DNA of 64,000 bases. Origin: Bemisia tabaci (Eukaryota; Arthropoda; Insecta; Hemiptera; Aleyrodidae). Below are positions 23,201 through 36,100 of the stretch, in pieces. Under the pieces are notes generated by a model. The model was given only the letters and a program-made list of their open reading frames with translations. It was not told the DNA's origin and did no database searches. Numbering within the stretch: position 1 is the first letter of the stretch; every line of letters begins with the position of its first letter. The position numbers and the translations under genes were made by a program. The stretch is taken from assembly GCF_918797505.1 (NCBI RefSeq), contig NC_092793.1:73095912-73159911 (forward strand). The letters run 5' to 3'.

Positions 23201-26200
23201 AACATTTTTTTTCTTAAATCATAGTATTATTTTATTTTTACCTTTATTTTCAGAAGATGAGTTGTTACCTGAGTGGTTGCAAGTTCTGATTGTTTGTGCC
23301 TGTTGGTTAGGCACAACTGCCCCATCCCTTCAATTGGTTGCCATAGCTACATTACTAGACCTCGTTTCCTTATGTCAGACGCAGAATCAGCTCCCGCCAA
23401 GCAATCAGCAGGCAGGAATTATACCTGTTCTGATCATACCTTTACTCAAACCAAACCATTTAAATTATATCGAAAACTGTACTAATTCTTTTCAGGTGAG
23501 TACTTTTTTTTTTTTTTCTCTCGTTCTTCTAGCAGCTAGCTTTTATTATGAAAAGTTCAAAGCGGTGAGAGTAACTAAATCTCTCAAATATTTGAACTAA
23601 TAGTTACAACACTTTACTCAGCATTTACAAGTATATGGATCATTGAAAATAATATTGATTTTTATTTAGAACGATAGTATGCTATTTTATTGGAATAGTA
23701 TTTTCATCACATTGGCATTTAACAGTTCAAAATTCCTCCTTCAAGGAAGTTTTTGCGGAAAGATCTGGTAAAGGACCCCGCACACCTCTTATGGGAAGCT
23801 GTACCATGAAGAATTGCCTTCTGACTTATGTATTTCGATTCTCCTCAAGATGCTGATCAAAAGTTATAATTGCGCCAACTTTCTACGATGCACCGTTTTC
23901 GCAAAAAACCTATGAGAAGATTCAATTATTCGGTGATAAATAGCCAGAAAGATTCCTCATTTCAGTGCTCGATTGACAAGCGGCTGTGTGTCAACAAGGA
24001 AATAATGGGGAATCCCGCACCGAGCGGCAGTCTTATCTCGGATTCCGCACGCCGTTTTGCTCGACCACCATCCAAATCAGATTCTTGAGGAGCATAAGAA
24101 CAGGAAAGTCTGAACGTCTACCGGGCTAGTGCGGGAGGGAGATAGCCCCTGAGTCGGCAGGTACAGATAAGAAGACGGACACAAGCTACGTTTTTTCCTT
24201 ATTCACATCGGGCCTGTTCTCAAATGCTTTGTTCTTTTTTATTCATAGTCACCGAATAATTGAATCTTCTCATAGGTTTTTTGCGAAAACGGTGCATCGT
24301 AGAAAGTTGGCGCTATTATAACTTTTGATCAGCATCTTGAGGAGAATCGAAATACATAAGTCAGAAGGCAATTCTTCATGGTGCAGCTTCCCATAAGAGG
24401 TGTGCGGGGTCCTTTTTTGCGGCAATAAGTCCTCACCTTTTTGACCATTTTTGATATGCCCCCCCCCCCCCTCCTTGGGAGAATTTTCCCCTCTAGCCCT
24501 ATAAAGTGATTCTAAGCGAAGTCGGACAAGATCTACTACTATATTGAAATTCTTTTTCATTGAAATTTCAAGGTATTTTTCATGAATTTTCAGAGCCTTT
24601 TTGAAATTCCATTGAAATCGTACGTAATATCTCAAGGGCGATCTTAGCAATGCTATCTCTCTTTTATACATAGAGTTCCGACTACTTCTCAAGTTCGTCA
24701 ATGCTTGACATATTATGTATACTTAAAGCATACGTCTTGCAAAGCATGTCATTCAGAATTCTAAGGTTTACAATTTTTTATATGCATACATTGACTCAAA
24801 TAAATCTTCAAAAAGTGTAATTAATGTTTCTCCTTATAACTTTGTCTTTTAGATGATAGCGTATTGGTTGTGGAATCACCTTGGCACACCAAGACACCAA
24901 GTGAGATGTGTCGAATTATTACACCAGTTACAAAGTGTTCTTCATCATTCTGACATCACTGAAAATTGTATTGGTAGGTTGTTTTCCTTACCCTGTATTG
25001 TATGTATGACATAAGTTAATGTGCCTGCTTGTGCAAAATTTCCCTTGATTTTCGCAAAGAAGTTTCATTAGAAAAGTGATTTTCGCTGTTATCTGGATCC
25101 TTTTAAAAGTACAGTTCGCCTCATGTGACTTAATTTCTCAAATAATTGGTTTTCAGCAGCATTTCAGTGGGTTGTAATGTTCGATTTAATTTTTTGTATT
25201 GTATCTCTTAATGTTTCTTTCAAAAGTTAAACGGGAGAATTCAAAGGGTGACAAAAAAGCTCTAATTTGATGGTCCTAAAATTCTGATACCAGTTTAGTG
25301 TCACAAAATTTCACACAGTTCTAAAGTGTCGACATTTCCTAGGGCTAGGTGAAAATGAAAAAACTTCAAATTTGTGAGTCCTTTTTTGCTGATATTCAAT
25401 ACTAACTCAAACTGTAAAACCTCAAATATGCAAACTTATTCCAAGTTTTGTAATTTCCAATTCATATGTTAGGTATTGAATTTAACATCATACATTTCTA
25501 AAAAGTGCTGCATCAACTCTATTTAAAAATTGTAATCTCTTCTCATGGGGCGAAGCAGTCTCTTTGTCTACTTGTAGATAATCAAGCAAGCATTCCGAGG
25601 GCTCTCATTTCCTGAAAGTAGTGATGCACCTGCTGCGGCACCAGGGCGACACCACATCTATATATTGTTGTCAGATGTTGGTGTCTAAAAATTACACACA
25701 TTTAAAAATTTGCTACAAAAAACTAGTTTGAGTACCCTAATTTCAAAGAAATATGCACAAAGATGATATATCATACACATATCAACAAAGTACCTAAAAC
25801 AATATCATTTATTCGCTGTTTACTTTTAATTCAATAACAAGCAGCTACCTCCCGCATATTGGCCCAAAACCTATTTTTGCTCTGCCCTACTTGGTCCTCC
25901 AACTAAGTTTGTGTATTTTACTCATCTATTTTTCAGTATCTTCAACATTTCAAGAACTAAAGCACTCTTTGACTTCTTTCTTTCCTTAATTAGGTGAAAC
26001 TCTTGTGTCACCAGCCTATTCCGACACTGAGAAGTTGGCATCTTTTAGGAAATTTGCCGTATTGTGGCATGTTGGACGAGAAGTTACCGGTAGAATGGGC
26101 AACTCTTTGCAATTATCAGATATTTTTTACAAGTAAGTTTCTTGTACAATAAATTTAAGTTACATTATGTATGAAACCCTTGGCGGATCCAGCAAATTTG

Positions 26201-29200
26201 CAACATTGTTTTTATCCATTTAAACCTATGGAAATATATCGATTCTTGGAGGGGCCAGGTGTTCCGACAAGAATTGATTAATTAACATAGGTTTGAATGG
26301 AGGGAGTCCGGTGTTGCCGAATTGCTGGATCGGCCTCTGAATGGAACAAAATAGTATAAGTCAGAAAAAACAATGTCTCCAGGAGAAGTGCAACCAGATT
26401 TACGTGACATAGAAGAATAAAGGGTCAAGTTATTTATTGATTCTAGCCCTCTTTCTCCAAATTAATAAAATTCGAGAGATATTGAAAATAACATACAGAA
26501 TGAAAAACGGATTCAACTCATATTCCAACTGATTTTCTATTCCATTAGGTACATAATTTTTTTTTTTTCAATGGGAATTTTGATTTTTTCTGTCCTATTT
26601 TTCAGATCAATGCTGAAGATGTTAGACAATTTACAACTATCTGAGTGTCGACCTTTAAAAATTGAAGCTCAACTATGGCTTCTACATTCCTTGTTGCGAG
26701 ATGACATCCACCGTATGATTGACCCTCTTCTTTTTATACTCCTTGACCCTTTGACTGCACGTTTGGGTGTGCTTCAAGCAAAAGTGCAACAAGCAGATAC
26801 TAATGACAATACAATAAAACCGTCATCAAATGCCGAAGATCCCAGCAAGAATACAAAGATCTATGCCATCAGTTCTGTTGACGGAAATATCATGTACCAT
26901 GTCTCAGAGAAATACCATAACAAGAAATTATTTAAAGACCCGTCTGTCATCCATACTAATAAGGGCAAAAAAATATTTGCAGTTACATCTTTGACAAATA
27001 GAGATGTGTGCTCCGATAAAATGATGAACCAGTTTGTTGATGATAAAGCAATGGAAGCGATGAACAAAGACACAACTGATTATTATCGGTCTGGCTCAAA
27101 AAATGTTTCATTGCTAAAAAATATCTCTGTATTTGTGAATCCATTTGCATCCGATCAGACTACGTCTTCTATGAATAATGACTTTGATGACTACTTTATT
27201 CAAGAAAGTAAATCAGAAGAAGACTTTGTTCCTAAACTGACAACACTCAGCCCTGAACCAGCGCTCAAAAAACGAACCAAATCACCGCTTAGTTTTAAAT
27301 TTGATAATCGAAAGAGGAAAGAGAAATCAGCTGCTGTTGTTCGGAACAACTCCTACTCTTCATTAGAAAACTTACGTAATTCTCTAGTCGTCAATCCGTC
27401 TTCCATGATGATGAATTCCATTGACCTGCTCAACTTTTCCAAAATTTCCGACACCATTTTCGTCAAAGTTAGTGATGGTAAAAGTTTTTTCAGCCGGAAA
27501 AGCAACAACACACCAACTCGAAATTCTCTAACTGATGACAACCTCATTAATCTCAGCACATTGCAGAATAATGATAATGGTGAGTTGGTGCGTAGCTGGT
27601 CATTTTCAAACACCACCCCTGCCTACAAGCGTTCGAGTTCGCAGCCAGACTTGGAAGAATCAACGCCTGCAGATGAGTATTTTGAGCCTGTTGGTGCAGG
27701 AGAAGAACTCAGATCTACCGATGATATCGTTCGTTCTGTGTTGTTAGAAGTCATAGACCAAGTTGCCAAAGATTTGGGAGAAGAAAGTGAACTGGATGGT
27801 ATTTCTCAAGAGGTGAGAATCGTGTCTCTTCCTTGCTTCTATATTTTTTTCAATTTGATCAACTGTGCAGACATTTAGCATGAAGGCTCCATCCTTCAAG
27901 ATGCCAGTTAAATTGTATATTTTTTCCTTTTTCTTTTTCTTTTTCTTTCTTTCTTTCTTTCATTCTAAAATTTTCAGGAACTCAAAGGGAAATTAGTGAG
28001 AAGTTAAAGCAATTTTACCCTGCCGGACCCACCAAGTCTCTTTTATCAAGTAATTCCCCAATCAGAAGTTATATCATGGCATGTGATGTTCAGATTCATT
28101 TGTATTTAATTACATATTTTCAGTTTTTATTATTCTGAAAAATCATCACTCAAATTTTTACATCTCTTTTTAATAACAAACCATTAGTAATTTTTGGCTT
28201 GTCCTTTTGTTTTCAGATAAGTGACAGTAAATCAACACTAGATACAATCAGTGTAAAGAGCTCAAGTCTTGTTATTACTCCACTCAGTGAAGTGGATAAT
28301 CCCTTGGAAAAACCTGCCAAGAAACCTGCTCGAAGTAGTAACTCTCAAAAGTTCCATTCTTCAACATCATCAAAAAGTGCTGACAGTGATATCGATGGAA
28401 TCCACTCGCATCTCCTCCTTTATACCAACATCTATGACTCCACACGCACACTGTATGCAATTCAGACCATCAAGAATATCTTGCTCACCAATGCTCGTGC
28501 TTTTTTATATGCTGCTGCAACAACTAGTCTCAATGCTAGATCTCCGTTACTGAAGCTCCTGGCCAGGCATCGCAAGTCAATATTTGGCCATGGGTTTTTT
28601 AGTGAGACAGATTCTTCTGGTATGACATATAGCCGCAGCTCTATGTACTTAGAAGTCCTGATTCTTATTTCATTGTATTACACAAGGAGTTACTACCTCA
28701 ACAATGGGCAGTCAAAGCTGACCCTGGAGGAAATTCTTGGAAACAGACAAGTATGTTGTTCGAACTTGCTTCTTTCTGTTTTTTTAAATTTGTTCTTCTT
28801 TATTTTTATCTTAATATTTCAATAATTGTAAAGCGTATATTGATTAATATCCATTCCATGCAAAACGTGCTCAAAATCGGGTTTTCTGGACTAAGCACTT
28901 TTTTCTCTTTTTTTCAAAGACTAGGAGAAGCATGTAGTGTAATCTACCAAAGATTGGTAAACCCTCCAAAATTCTCAGTTTAGGTGAATTCATGTAATTT
29001 TTTTCCTTTTCTTTTCCTGTATCAAAGATGTTTCAATTCATGACTAGTTTTGAGTTTTGACGGGTTTTTTTTTTTCTTCTTCTTTTTTTCTTCTTTTTTT
29101 TTACAAAAAATAGTTTGTATTTGTCATTTATGAGAGTACTTATACCAAGAATATACTCTAGTGCAAGCACTCCAAAGTAAAGGAAATTCTTAGGCAGTAA

Positions 29201-30107
29201 AGAATCTGATTCTATCATGTCATTGAAATCGGTTTGTTCATATGTTTGCCGCTACTTTTGGCTACCTTGAACTGGAAATTCAACAGTACCTACAAAATAT
29301 GTCCCTACTCTCTATCGATCTACCTTTCTCTTCATGTAAAATTCAAAAAACATCATGGAAGGATATAATTTCAGTATGTATCTACAGATTTTAAAAGAGT
29401 TTGGATTAATTTTAAGATAAGATTTTATGCTTGCATCGATGCACCAAGGTTGGTTTTTTTCTTGTTATCAACTTGTTGCTTGTCACGCTTGTTTCTTCTG
29501 AGATGTGGTCATTAAAGCGAGATGCAAGCATTAACTACTCACGTAAAATCTGGGATTGTTACAGCTGTATTTATGTGTATGGGTTATGACTGTTATGGTT
29601 CCAGCAGGAAAATACACCACTGTACTTGAATTTGTCAGGGGAATCCTGTGGCCCTGGGGGATCTATGCACAAAAAATCTTGTACTAATTAAAGGGGGAGA
29701 TCAAATCGTTGTCCGAAGTTTTGACCATTTTTTTTCTTTCCCGCAAGGTTCAAATCTCAAGCGTGGAATTACTCTCCCTCATCTGTGCTGAATTGTGTGG
29801 AGTCGTGAGGGACAATGGTCGTGGATTTGCTTCATATCTAGGAGACCTACTTACGCGTGTGAAAGCTCAAAATGTTGTGCTCCACTGCATCCTAGCCAGC
29901 GTTCATCCGGTCACTTCACCTCGCAGCTTTACGCAAGACATTGTTGCTTTCAATGATCAGCTGCCTTCATCCCCTGATAGGCATTCCATCTACAATGAGT
30001 CCTTTCAAATACAGTTGTTGAGGTGAGTGCCGAAATACCAAAAATTTTTTAGTTGCTCTCAAAGTGGCACAAAGTGGCTCAAGTGGCTTTTTTTTTTTTT
30101 TTTTTTT

Positions 30108-30138
<31 letters not shown>

Positions 30139-33100
30139 TTGTTTTTGTTTTTTAAGTGCAATACATGACACAGGTAATAATAAAACCATGATCTGCTCGA
30201 CTCTAGACCTTAAAGATATTTGCTCTTTTTGTGGTGTCAATGCACCATGGTTCGTGCAGCCTTGAAAAGTGCCTGATTTTTACATTTATTTTTCAAGGCC
30301 GTGAAAGTACTTGATTCCTTGGATTGTGCTTGAAAAGTGCTTGAATTTTACTCTTCACTCTTAGTTAGCGGTAAATGCTTGTTGTCAAGAATTAATGAAG
30401 CATTTAACATTACGTAGATTGTTCAGGAATTTGGCGCCATTTTCTGGGTAAATTACAACATTATGGTGAACTTCTTTTTTCAGACTTTCAGTCCTCCCAA
30501 CGGAAGAGCTAGATTGAAAAATTGTAAAAGAAAGAAAAGAAAAAATAATGAAGGACGTAATTATCATAATCGCAAATCATAATAAGAGACGAAAACTGTG
30601 CCCTTAGGAAAAAATTATGAACATGGTCTTTAAAAGCACTTGAAATTCTTAAAGAAGTGGACAAGTGCTTAATTTCTTATGCTTGCGGCTGTACAGTCCA
30701 TGTGCGTAGCACTAAACAGTCGGATTTCTTTTTAGCATTGAACTCTAGTCAGTTCAGCAGGAAACTGCAGCCAATAACATAAGATTATTTCTAATTTTAA
30801 AATGAATTATTGAAACTGTCTGTTTATTGAAGAAAAATTGTTTTTGAAAAAGATTAAAATTTTGAGCCCAGAAAACAGATGGTTGAAAGATCGATATTAA
30901 TGCGTAAGCAGTGTGTTTTTTTATCACATTGTCAGGCTGAAGCAAGTTTCAGCGCTGCACCACCTAAGTTGCAAAATTTAGAAACTTCATGTTGCCAACA
31001 TGATTAGTTTAATATCAAAGCAGACCACCAACTTTGGATCTCTGCAAAATTTATCAATTTTTTTAATTCTATTTTTCATTTAATTTTATTAATTTAAAGG
31101 AAAAAGGCTTTTATTACATATGTACGATCAATTTTCTTAGTTTTTTTTTTTTTTTTTACCTCTCTTGAATTTGAAGTGTCTCTCTCTTTTTACTTAGCTG
31201 TCATCTGTTTTTGTTCTACAGGTTTCTGATATCTCTTCTAATGTTGGAATATGAAATCAATCATAAGAAAGGTGAAACAGAAACTGCGGATGAAAAGTCA
31301 AATAATACCACTCCAAATGAAATCCGTTATATTTCTGGGAAACCTATTCCCCAGCAACCAATGTTCATTTCAGCGATCATGAAAGCATTAGAACCTAACG
31401 GTCTTTTGCGTCATATGCATCAGCACTGGACATCACTGGTTACATGTTCGTTGCCGTATTTGGGCAAGTCACTGACAAGGATCATCACTAGTGTCATAAA
31501 ACAGCTCTGCGGTAATATTGAGTTGTTGAGTCAAACGTACCAAAACATGGAGTCGGAAGAGAGTGAAACTAAGTCAAGCTACGCAAGGTAGGTGACTTAG
31601 CCGTTTTTCCCTACATTTTTCATCCGTTTAGTTTCATAAGATTTTCTTTCTTTTCTTTAAATCGCTTTTAGAAGTAATTTATCCATTAGAGTCTGGATAG
31701 TTCAAGCAGTTCAGACATTGTTTAATTTTAAGTCAATTTTTCATGGTTGTCCTAGAGTGGATCAACAAGCAACTTTTTTTTTTTTTAATTGAAAGTTAAT
31801 TGGTAAATTTTGATAACATTTTAAAGCAGACACCAAAGTCCTTTGTAATGTTTCTACCTTATCACTCAGAGTGTGAAAAAATGCATAGAGAATGTCATGT
31901 GAGCCTAATTTCTGTAAATTTATATGTTTTCCTCTCTCTTTGCCATCCTTTCATCTATCATCTATTATTCCGTAATTTAATAGGTATGTAAAAAAATTAA
32001 ATATTCTGAACAAGTGACTCTCAAGTAATAAAATCATGCTTACCAGTTTTTTTACTCTATTTTTAAATTAAACAAACTTTTGAACTGTTCCCGCAACGGT
32101 TTAAAACTCATAAGTGAAGAACTGTTTATTTCTGAGCTACGGACATTTTTACAAAAAAAAACTTTCATCAATTGTGTAACAAATGTGCTGAAACTGTTCG
32201 ATGAACTGGCGCTCTCTCGATGCTGAAAGTCAATCAGCCCTCAAAGTTATGTCTCAAAGAATCAGAATTTTAACTATTTATGCTTCTAGAAATAATTTCT
32301 TTAACCAAACATAGCCATAGAAAACAGCTGTAAAACATGTCGTTTCTAAATGAGATCTTGATTTTTCAAGAGAAAATTTTTGTATGCAATTATTAAAATG
32401 TAATGTAAAACATTTTTGATTCAGCAAGAAAAGTGCAGCCAATGTACAGCGTAATGAATAATGATGGAGTAAAATTTTCCTGAGCAAATGCAAATATCAG
32501 CTGAGTATTTCCTTGAATTTGTTGACAGTATCACACATTCTCATGACTTTTAACAGTTTCCCCTCGATTTAAGTAATTGATGCCTCCCTTTTTTAGTTGC
32601 CCGGTGGATTATGCAATAACACAACTCGAAGCTCTAACCGTACTTTGTCATTATTGCTTGTTGGACTCCGCTCAGTCAGTCAATCAACCACAGCCAGCGC
32701 AACTTTATTCTAATTTAGCCTTTGTCTGTATTCCTGCACCTTTCAGTCAGGTAGTCTAATCAATTTACTATTTTATCAAGCGATTTACAACTACATATTT
32801 ATATTTCTCAGTGGGATGCCTTCTTGATAAAAACATTACCAAAATTCTCCAAATATTTTTTTCAAGTTTTAAAAAACTAGAAAAGTTCTATAAATGAATG
32901 TTTTCTTGCCAATTTATACTTTGCTATACTTTGCAAAAATACTGGTTTCATTAATAATATTCAATATAAAATGGGTACATCATACTTAGAAACTTCTGTT
33001 AGCAGTCTTTTGTAGATACATTTTTAAATCAAAGCCAAAATTAGCCTGTACAAAGATAGTACCTTATTTAGTGAAATTGAACTTTAAACTCAAAGTCAGA

Positions 33101-36100
33101 TGAGATTTCGCTTTAATTTAGGATGTTTAAAATAACTTATATCAGGATTAATTAGGCAAAATATTCATCTAGATGGTACGGACTTGTTTCTTGCTGAATA
33201 TGGAAGTGGAGCTCAGTAATTTAGCAAATGTGTTTCAATATCTTAATGTTTTTCTACTTCTGAAGAAAATTACCTGAAAGTTTAGCATCATAACACTCCT
33301 TGTACTTTTTCGAAGAAGACGAAAAATTCCTCCTCTCCATCTACAGAAATTTGAAACTGAGTTTCTGTATTCATTGCAAAGATGGTACTTGAATAAATTT
33401 GCTCGTCAAAATAACTTTGATCTGGTGCATTCAATGTTGATGAAAAATTAAGTAGTGAAAATAAAGGGTCAACTTTCATGCAACAGAACGAAAACCCTAA
33501 TTCATTTGTACTTTCTCACAGGAGCAGCTGAAGGAAAATGCAGAATCCATATCAAGTGCTCGCAAAGCTGTTCTTGGAGTTCTTTCTCAAATTGTAGGAA
33601 GTTTATCTGTTCTTTGGCAAGTTCTTACAAATATTAATCAAAGGTAAATTCCTTATATGAAAGCTTTTACTCAGCTTCGTCGGGGGGATCAAATAAGTTA
33701 TTGCTACTGAGAGCCGTAGAAAGCCGTGCAGTGTTGAGCCAAGACTTAGCATTATTGAGGAAACTTAAATTTTTTAGGCAATGATGAATTATAAGGTTAT
33801 AAACTGGGCTCAGCTTCAATGGATTCAGCTTTTGCTAAGTCATGAGTTCCATCCTTTTCAATGAAGTATTAGGACCTGTACGAGGAAGGACTGAATATCT
33901 AACCTCTTTCCTTTTGAACCATATCTCTCTCATGAATATTGAAAATTAAAGTTAAAAATAATTGAAGATACACATCATCCGTGTCAAATTCAGGATAAAT
34001 GGGTCTCTAGACGAGGTATGCATTAAAATACTCTGTGATATTCTCTTTTGAATTCTATAGAGACAACGAATTACACCGTAGGAATTTAGGAAATTAACTC
34101 CTAAATAAGATTTCTGTGTTTATAATTAACATCATTTAAATGGCAAAAATACGAGCAAAGTCATTTCTATAGTCAAGCTTCCATTTGATTTGTGTTGAAA
34201 ATACTTGTTTATATCTTGCTCAGGAATGATCTTGAAACTTTCCTGTGTGTGAATCGTTTTCTACCGAAGGTTTTGAAGAGAAATCGTGTGACGTTTTTCT
34301 CTAGTTCTGACCTTGTCCCGTCATTCATTGTCTCGGGTCCAGCTCCATACCGCAAAGACTAGTTCCGTCTGCTTGTTTCTCTAAATTCGTTTTTTAGATC
34401 TGTAAAAGCTAGTTACTCTGCTTAACCACATTCATATCAAGCTGCATTGTAAATTTCCAGGTTAATTCCGCTGAACAGCGTAGCAGGAAGCCCTCGAATT
34501 GTGCGCAGTCAACTTCTAGAGTTGCTTAGTCCAATAGCATTACATCATGCCTCCAGTTTTCTTGGTGCTGTGGCCACAGTTTGGTATGATAGACGACCTC
34601 TCTCCTCTTCCAGCCAAGTTTTATCGTCGGCCAATGAAGATCAGCAAGTTCTTGTCGAGTTGGTGTCAGCAATCAAAACTATGCCCATCGACACTTTAGT
34701 TGTAACCCTTCACAGTCTTGTGAAGCAAGGAGCACCATATCAGGTGAGGTCAATTTGCCAAAATTTAAAGCTTTGTGTAAACATTTTTAGTTGAGATGAA
34801 AAATACGTAGTGCTTAGCATGCATGAAAGAAGTGTAGAATGGTCTTTTTTACTGTCTACATTTTCGATGATAACCTTTATACTAGATGAGCTTCAAGCTT
34901 AGTTATGCCTCAGTTTAGTTTCACAGAATCATATGGCCCAAGTTGAAAAATGTATATCTCAGTTTTTGATGTTGCAAGTTTCTGCTCAAGTTTTAATTGC
35001 TTAAAAGAAAACTAACCAAAAGTTTCTTTTGACATTTTTTGTGAATTTTTTTCACTCATTCAAAAAAAAAAAATCGCACAAAATTTCAAGGAAACATTAT
35101 GATCAGTTTTCCTTTTGTAGATGACAAACCATAATCGGAGTTTTTTAACATTTCTAATAAGACACAAATTTCTTGCATTTAGCCGTAATATTCTGATGGT
35201 GGCATTCCCGAGATTAACAAAAAATTATAAAAACAGCCCACATGCCAAGTTCCCATGTTAAAGTGTCAAGAAAAAACATGTAACGGATTGCTTTACTTTG
35301 TACCATGCCTAGTGCCTCAGTCTGTGATATGTTGAACGAACCCATTTTCAGAAGAAGATTCTGATCAAAACCCAGCAGAAAGAAATCGAAGGCTCATAGG
35401 TTCCAAAGTGATGTGCCATTTAAAGAGGCGGACAAGCTTCAGAATAGAATTAGTGAAAATTTTTTGGCAATAATTTAGCATTAATCAATTCAAAACCTAA
35501 TATTTGCCAAGACCCATCTGCATCCATAAAAATTGCTCTATAAACTTCTTGGATCATCTGGTCGAGGCACCTTCAGTTTTGTACAGCACATGGAAGGAAG
35601 TTTTTAGGGAAGAACATCTGATTCTTTTAAGGAAAATGCCTTTTTCGAAATCTTGAAATATATAAAGTCATGTGGCTTTAGATGTCTCTATAAATTATCA
35701 CAGGGGCAACAAGTAGAGAACCTCTGAGAGAAAATGTGAACTGGAATTTAAAATTCTGACTTTTAAATAAATGAAATCCTTAAAAAATATTAGCAGTAAG
35801 CATGTTATATGTATTGCAAAACATAGTTTTCAAAATGTATTTAACAATACTCTTTTGACTACGGAATGCACCAGAGTACGACTATCACTAATCCATCTTC
35901 TTTCTTTCCTCTTTTCTTTCATTGGCCAGAATGCATGATTTTTCAGTAATTTAAGATCATTTTTAGAAAGTGTATCAAATCACAACAAAGAGTTGGAGAG
36001 TTGCCAGCTTCTAGAAGATCTTGACCGTGACAGATTCCAGATTCCTGTGGCGGATAGGTGTCGCAGAGCGTCCTAAATCGCTGTAAAAGCAACTAGTCCA

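Noticed and set aside
24270..24701. 143-codon minus-strand frame
   Set aside because: It overlaps the right arm of a fold-back element and reads through a C run. No domain.
34930..35125. Second copy of the 39973-40203 element
   Set aside because: Only a short phrase (ATATCTCAGTTTTTGATGTTGC) resembles the end. Inverted termini could not be shown.
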